Source: Candidatus Bathyarchaeum sp.
Lineage (GTDB): Archaea > Thermoproteota > Bathyarchaeia > Bathyarchaeales > Bathyarchaeaceae
Length of the DNA: 6,825 nucleotides
Assembly (NCBI GenBank): GCA_004376385.1
Contig: SOJY01000012.1
Span: 1-6,825 of the forward strand
Direction: 5' to 3'
Below, piece by piece: positions 4,970 to 6,825 of the stretch. Positions within the stretch are counted from its first letter, which is position 1; every line of letters begins with the position of its first letter. The position numbers and the translations under genes were made by a program. Below the pieces are notes generated by a model, which made no database searches, had not been told where the DNA came from, and was given only the letters and a program-made list of their open reading frames with translations.

Positions 4970-5687
4970 AATATGTTGATTCTTCGAACTCTTCTTGAGG
5001 TATTTCCGAAAAAAGCTTTCCATCACTCATAAACAGCAAACGATCTGTGTATCCCCTAACATACCCCGCATGAGTTACAGCCACAACCGTTTGACCCTGA
5101 TCCTTGCTGGCTCTATGGCATATCTTCAAAATTTCTTTTCCCGTTTTAGTGTCCAAGTTGCCAGTGGGTTCATCTAAAAGAAGAACCCTAGGCTTGTTGG
5201 CAAATGCCCGAGCAATAGCTACCCTTTGCTGTTCCCCCGCGCTCAATTCTGCAGGCAAGTGATTAGCCCGGTGCTCCAGTCCCACCGACTCAAGAAGTTC
5301 GGTTGATCGTTCAAGGCGCTCATTTTTTGGCATACCAGTTGGAGCTAAAGCCGCTTCCACATTCTCAAGGGCAGAAAAAGTAGGAATCAGATTGAATGCT
5401 TGAAAAACAAAACCAACTTTTTCGCGTCTAACCCTAACTAACTCACTTTCACTCAGCTTTGAAAGCTCTAATCCATCTAGAATTATCTTGCCCCCAGTTG
5501 GCTTGTCAAGCCCTCCTATCAGATTAAGAAGGGTGGTTTTGCCACTTCCTGAGGGACCCAGAATAGTGAGGAATTGGCCCTCTGGAACTTCCAAACAGAC
5601 TTCATTTACGGCTTTTACTTCGCCAACGCTCCCTTTACGATAGGTTTTTGACAGGTTTGAAACCTTGATTATGTTTTTGGTTGACAT
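4968..5687 (-). CDS. MacB/LolD-type ABC transporter ATP-binding protein
   Basis: The product is 239 residues, the usual length for a stand-alone ATPase of this family, and is cytosolic and bound to its permease. Visible motifs: a YRKGSVGEVKAV A-loop region with Y16; Walker A GPSGSGKT (44-51); Q-loop Q96 in FVFQAFNLIP; ABC signature LSAGEQQR (148-155), with Ala replacing the more usual second Gly; Walker B RVLLLDEP (167-174) with E173; the D-loop GNLD; and switch histidine H206 in VTHA. All catalytic residues are present. The RVRREKVGFVFQAFNLIPTFSALENVE segment is typical of the LolD/MacB/FtsE-like mechanotransmission ATPases. It starts with ATG 15 nt after the permease stop and is clearly co-transcribed with it. 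Cargo is not deducible. NosF, the ATPase of nos clusters, belongs to a different subclass. Confidence 0.93.
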   Translation of the reverse strand: MSTKNIIKVSNLSKTYRKGSVGEVKAVNEVCLEVPEGQFLTILGPSGSGKTTLLNLIGGLDKPTGGKIILDGLELSKLSESELVRVRREKVGFVFQAFNLIPTFSALENVEAALAPTGMPKNERLERSTELLESVGLEHRANHLPAELSAGEQQRVAIARAFANKPRVLLLDEPTGNLDTKTGKEILKICHRASKDQGQTVVAVTHAGYVRGYTDRLLFMSDGKLFSEIPQEEFEESTY

Positions 5688-5696
5688 CTCACATTT

Positions 5697-5703
5697 CTCC
5701 CTC
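5697..5703 (-). promoter_or_regulatory. Shine-Dalgarno site fixing the ATPase start
   Basis: On the minus strand GAGGGAG lies 9 nt before ATG 5687 and touches the TAG stop (5705-5703) of the permease. It supports this start and coupled translation of the two transporter genes. Confidence 0.6.
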
Positions 5704-6824
5704 TATATTGTTCTAATAGCTTCGACAGGTACCAGTCTAGCTGCCCTCAAAGAAGAGAACAAACCTGCAAAGATTGCGCTTACTAATGCTAGTGTGAACC
5801 CTATGCTGAGGAGTATGGGGTCTATTGTTACAAAATTTAGTGCTCCACCAATTTCTCCTCCTATAGTGGAAAGGACATATGAGGCAAAAACGTAACCTAA
5901 AGCGCAACCTAGTATTCCCCCTATAATGCCTTGGATTAAGGACTCGATGACAATCTGGTTTACAACATTAGAGTTGCTCCAACCTATTGCCTTCAATATT
6001 CCTATCTCTTTGGTGCGTTCTGCTACAGTAGCCAGTTGAGATTTGATCGTGAAAAGAATGGTGATAACCGCTAAAGCAATTGAAATGCTCCATGCAGTTT
6101 CTTCGCCAATTCTGATGACGCCAGAGGCTGTTTCAGCTAAATCTGAACCAGTTAAAGTGCTTGCATCAGGCCACTTATCTTCTAATGCTGCAGCAGTTTG
6201 TTCTACCTTACTTGGGCTACTTGTTCGGATGAGGGCCATATTTATTAACCCAATTGGTTTTTCAGGTAAGACTTCTTGGACGATTGGTAGGTTCACGTAT
6301 ATGTGGGACTTCATGATGTTTGTTGCACTAACTTCAACTATGCCTACCACCTCAAAATCTGCAGCGTAATTCACTGTTGAACCTAAAGTAAGATTGTTCA
6401 GTTCAGCGTATTCCTTGTCAACAATGGCAACGTACCCATCGTCGGGCGTAAGATATCTGCCCTCAATTATGGAGTTCTCCAATACGGCGTTTGTTTCTGT
6501 TTCGGAGGGGTCTATGCCCGTAAACACCATAGCGCGTAGCCTGTGCATCAGTATCGGTACAGCGCATTCAATGTCGGGAACTTCCTCTATTTCAGTTAGG
6601 AGGGTTTGGTTGAATGGATACGAGAAAAGGTGGTTTACAATATAGCAGCCACTGCCTTTTGGTTCGATTGGTGCAGTGTAGATGAAGATAATGTCTGTTC
6701 CTATGCTGTTAAGGGGGACTGCGGTGCATGTTTCCCAGCCTCTGGCAGCCATAACTAGTGTGATTAGGGTGCTGATGGCGATAACGAAGCCTGCAATATT
6801 CATTGCGGTTCTATATTTTCTTCT
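5703..6824 (-). CDS. MacB/FtsX-family ABC transporter permease, 5' end cut by the window
   Basis: The frame stays open to the right edge. Before the first internal ATG (6803) it reads RRKYRTA, the basic pre-helix motif that normally precedes the first membrane helix of these permeases. The true start is therefore beyond the window and a short N-terminal piece is missing. Counting from ATG 6803 (366 residues): helix 1 at about 3-20; a large extracytoplasmic MacB periplasmic-core-like domain (about 21-230, with FTGIDPSETE, EGRYLTPDDGYVAIVDKEYA and FEVVGIVE strands); then three helices at about 237-255, 287-309 and 328-350. AERTKEIGILKAIGW (261-275), before helix 3, is the hallmark FtsX coupling motif. 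The RAARLVPVEAIR tail (353-364) is the standard C-terminus. Such four-helix permeases dimerise and, with a LolD-like ATPase, transmit mechanical work to the extracytoplasmic side, moving lipoproteins, peptides or envelope factors. Cys26, Cys53 and Cys80 lie in the external domain. Confidence 0.92.
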   Translation of the reverse strand, partial: RRKYRTAMNIAGFVIAISTLITLVMAARGWETCTAVPLNSIGTDIIFIYTAPIEPKGSGCYIVNHLFSYPFNQTLLTEIEEVPDIECAVPILMHRLRAMVFTGIDPSETETNAVLENSIIEGRYLTPDDGYVAIVDKEYAELNNLTLGSTVNYAADFEVVGIVEVSATNIMKSHIYVNLPIVQEVLPEKPIGLINMALIRTSSPSKVEQTAAALEDKWPDASTLTGSDLAETASGVIRIGEETAWSISIALAVITILFTIKSQLATVAERTKEIGILKAIGWSNSNVVNQIVIESLIQGIIGGILGCALGYVFASYVLSTIGGEIGGALNFVTIDPILLSIGFTLALVSAIFAGLFSSLRAARLVPVEAIRTI

Positions 6825-6825
6825 T

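Noticed and set aside
5665..5895. Plus-strand frame over the transporter genes
   Set aside because: Shadow of the permease and ATPase genes, which are strongly supported on the other strand.
6043..6645. Two plus-strand frames opposite the permease
   Set aside because: Shadows of the permease; no family resemblance and no ribosome binding site.

Overview
The window looks archaeal and most resembles a mesophilic, AT-rich lineage of the Bathyarchaeia (Candidatus Bathyarchaeota) or a relative. That placement is inferred from the gene families and signals, not from a marker gene. The clues are archaeal TATA boxes ahead of two reading frames, an apparently leaderless gene, T-tract terminators, a DUF763 fragment, and a NosD-type surface protein with the GNYWSDY / DTNxDGIGDTPY signature common in archaeal envelope proteins.

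Left part (1-1343). The window opens with the C-terminal end of a PH-domain (bPH2/DUF304-like) membrane protein. About 490 bases without a convincing gene follow, holding a 17-nt palindrome, a GC-rich block with short direct repeats, and a perfect 12-bp inverted repeat. Next comes gene debris. A promoter-equipped 112-residue frame has a His/Lys/Asn-rich N-terminus joined to a short internal piece of DUF763. This abuts a frameshifted, antisense piece of a medium-chain zinc-dependent dehydrogenase. The area looks like a site of recombination or insertion.

Middle (1344-2354). One intact gene encodes a TylF/macrocin-type O-methyltransferase, apparently leaderless. A 300-base spacer follows, holding only two tiny overlapping frames, a weak promoter and a hairpin/T-tract terminator.

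Right part (2391-6825). Two plus-strand genes form an operon: a NapH/NosR-type membrane iron-sulfur protein with an extra N-terminal extracellular beta-sandwich region, and a NosD-like beta-helix surface protein anchored by a C-terminal helix. They converge, across a 25-base T-rich spacer, on a minus-strand MacB/LolD-type ABC transporter made of a permease (running off the right edge) and its ATPase. Iron-sulfur electron-transfer protein + NosD + ABC ATPase + permease matches the accessory set of nitrous-oxide reductase clusters (NosR-NosD-NosF-NosY). However, no NosZ or NosL is visible, the permease is of the MacB/FtsX class rather than the NosY class, and the FMN domain of NosR is replaced. 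The most interesting hypothesis is therefore an envelope-associated redox and maturation/export system analogous to, but distinct from, Nos.
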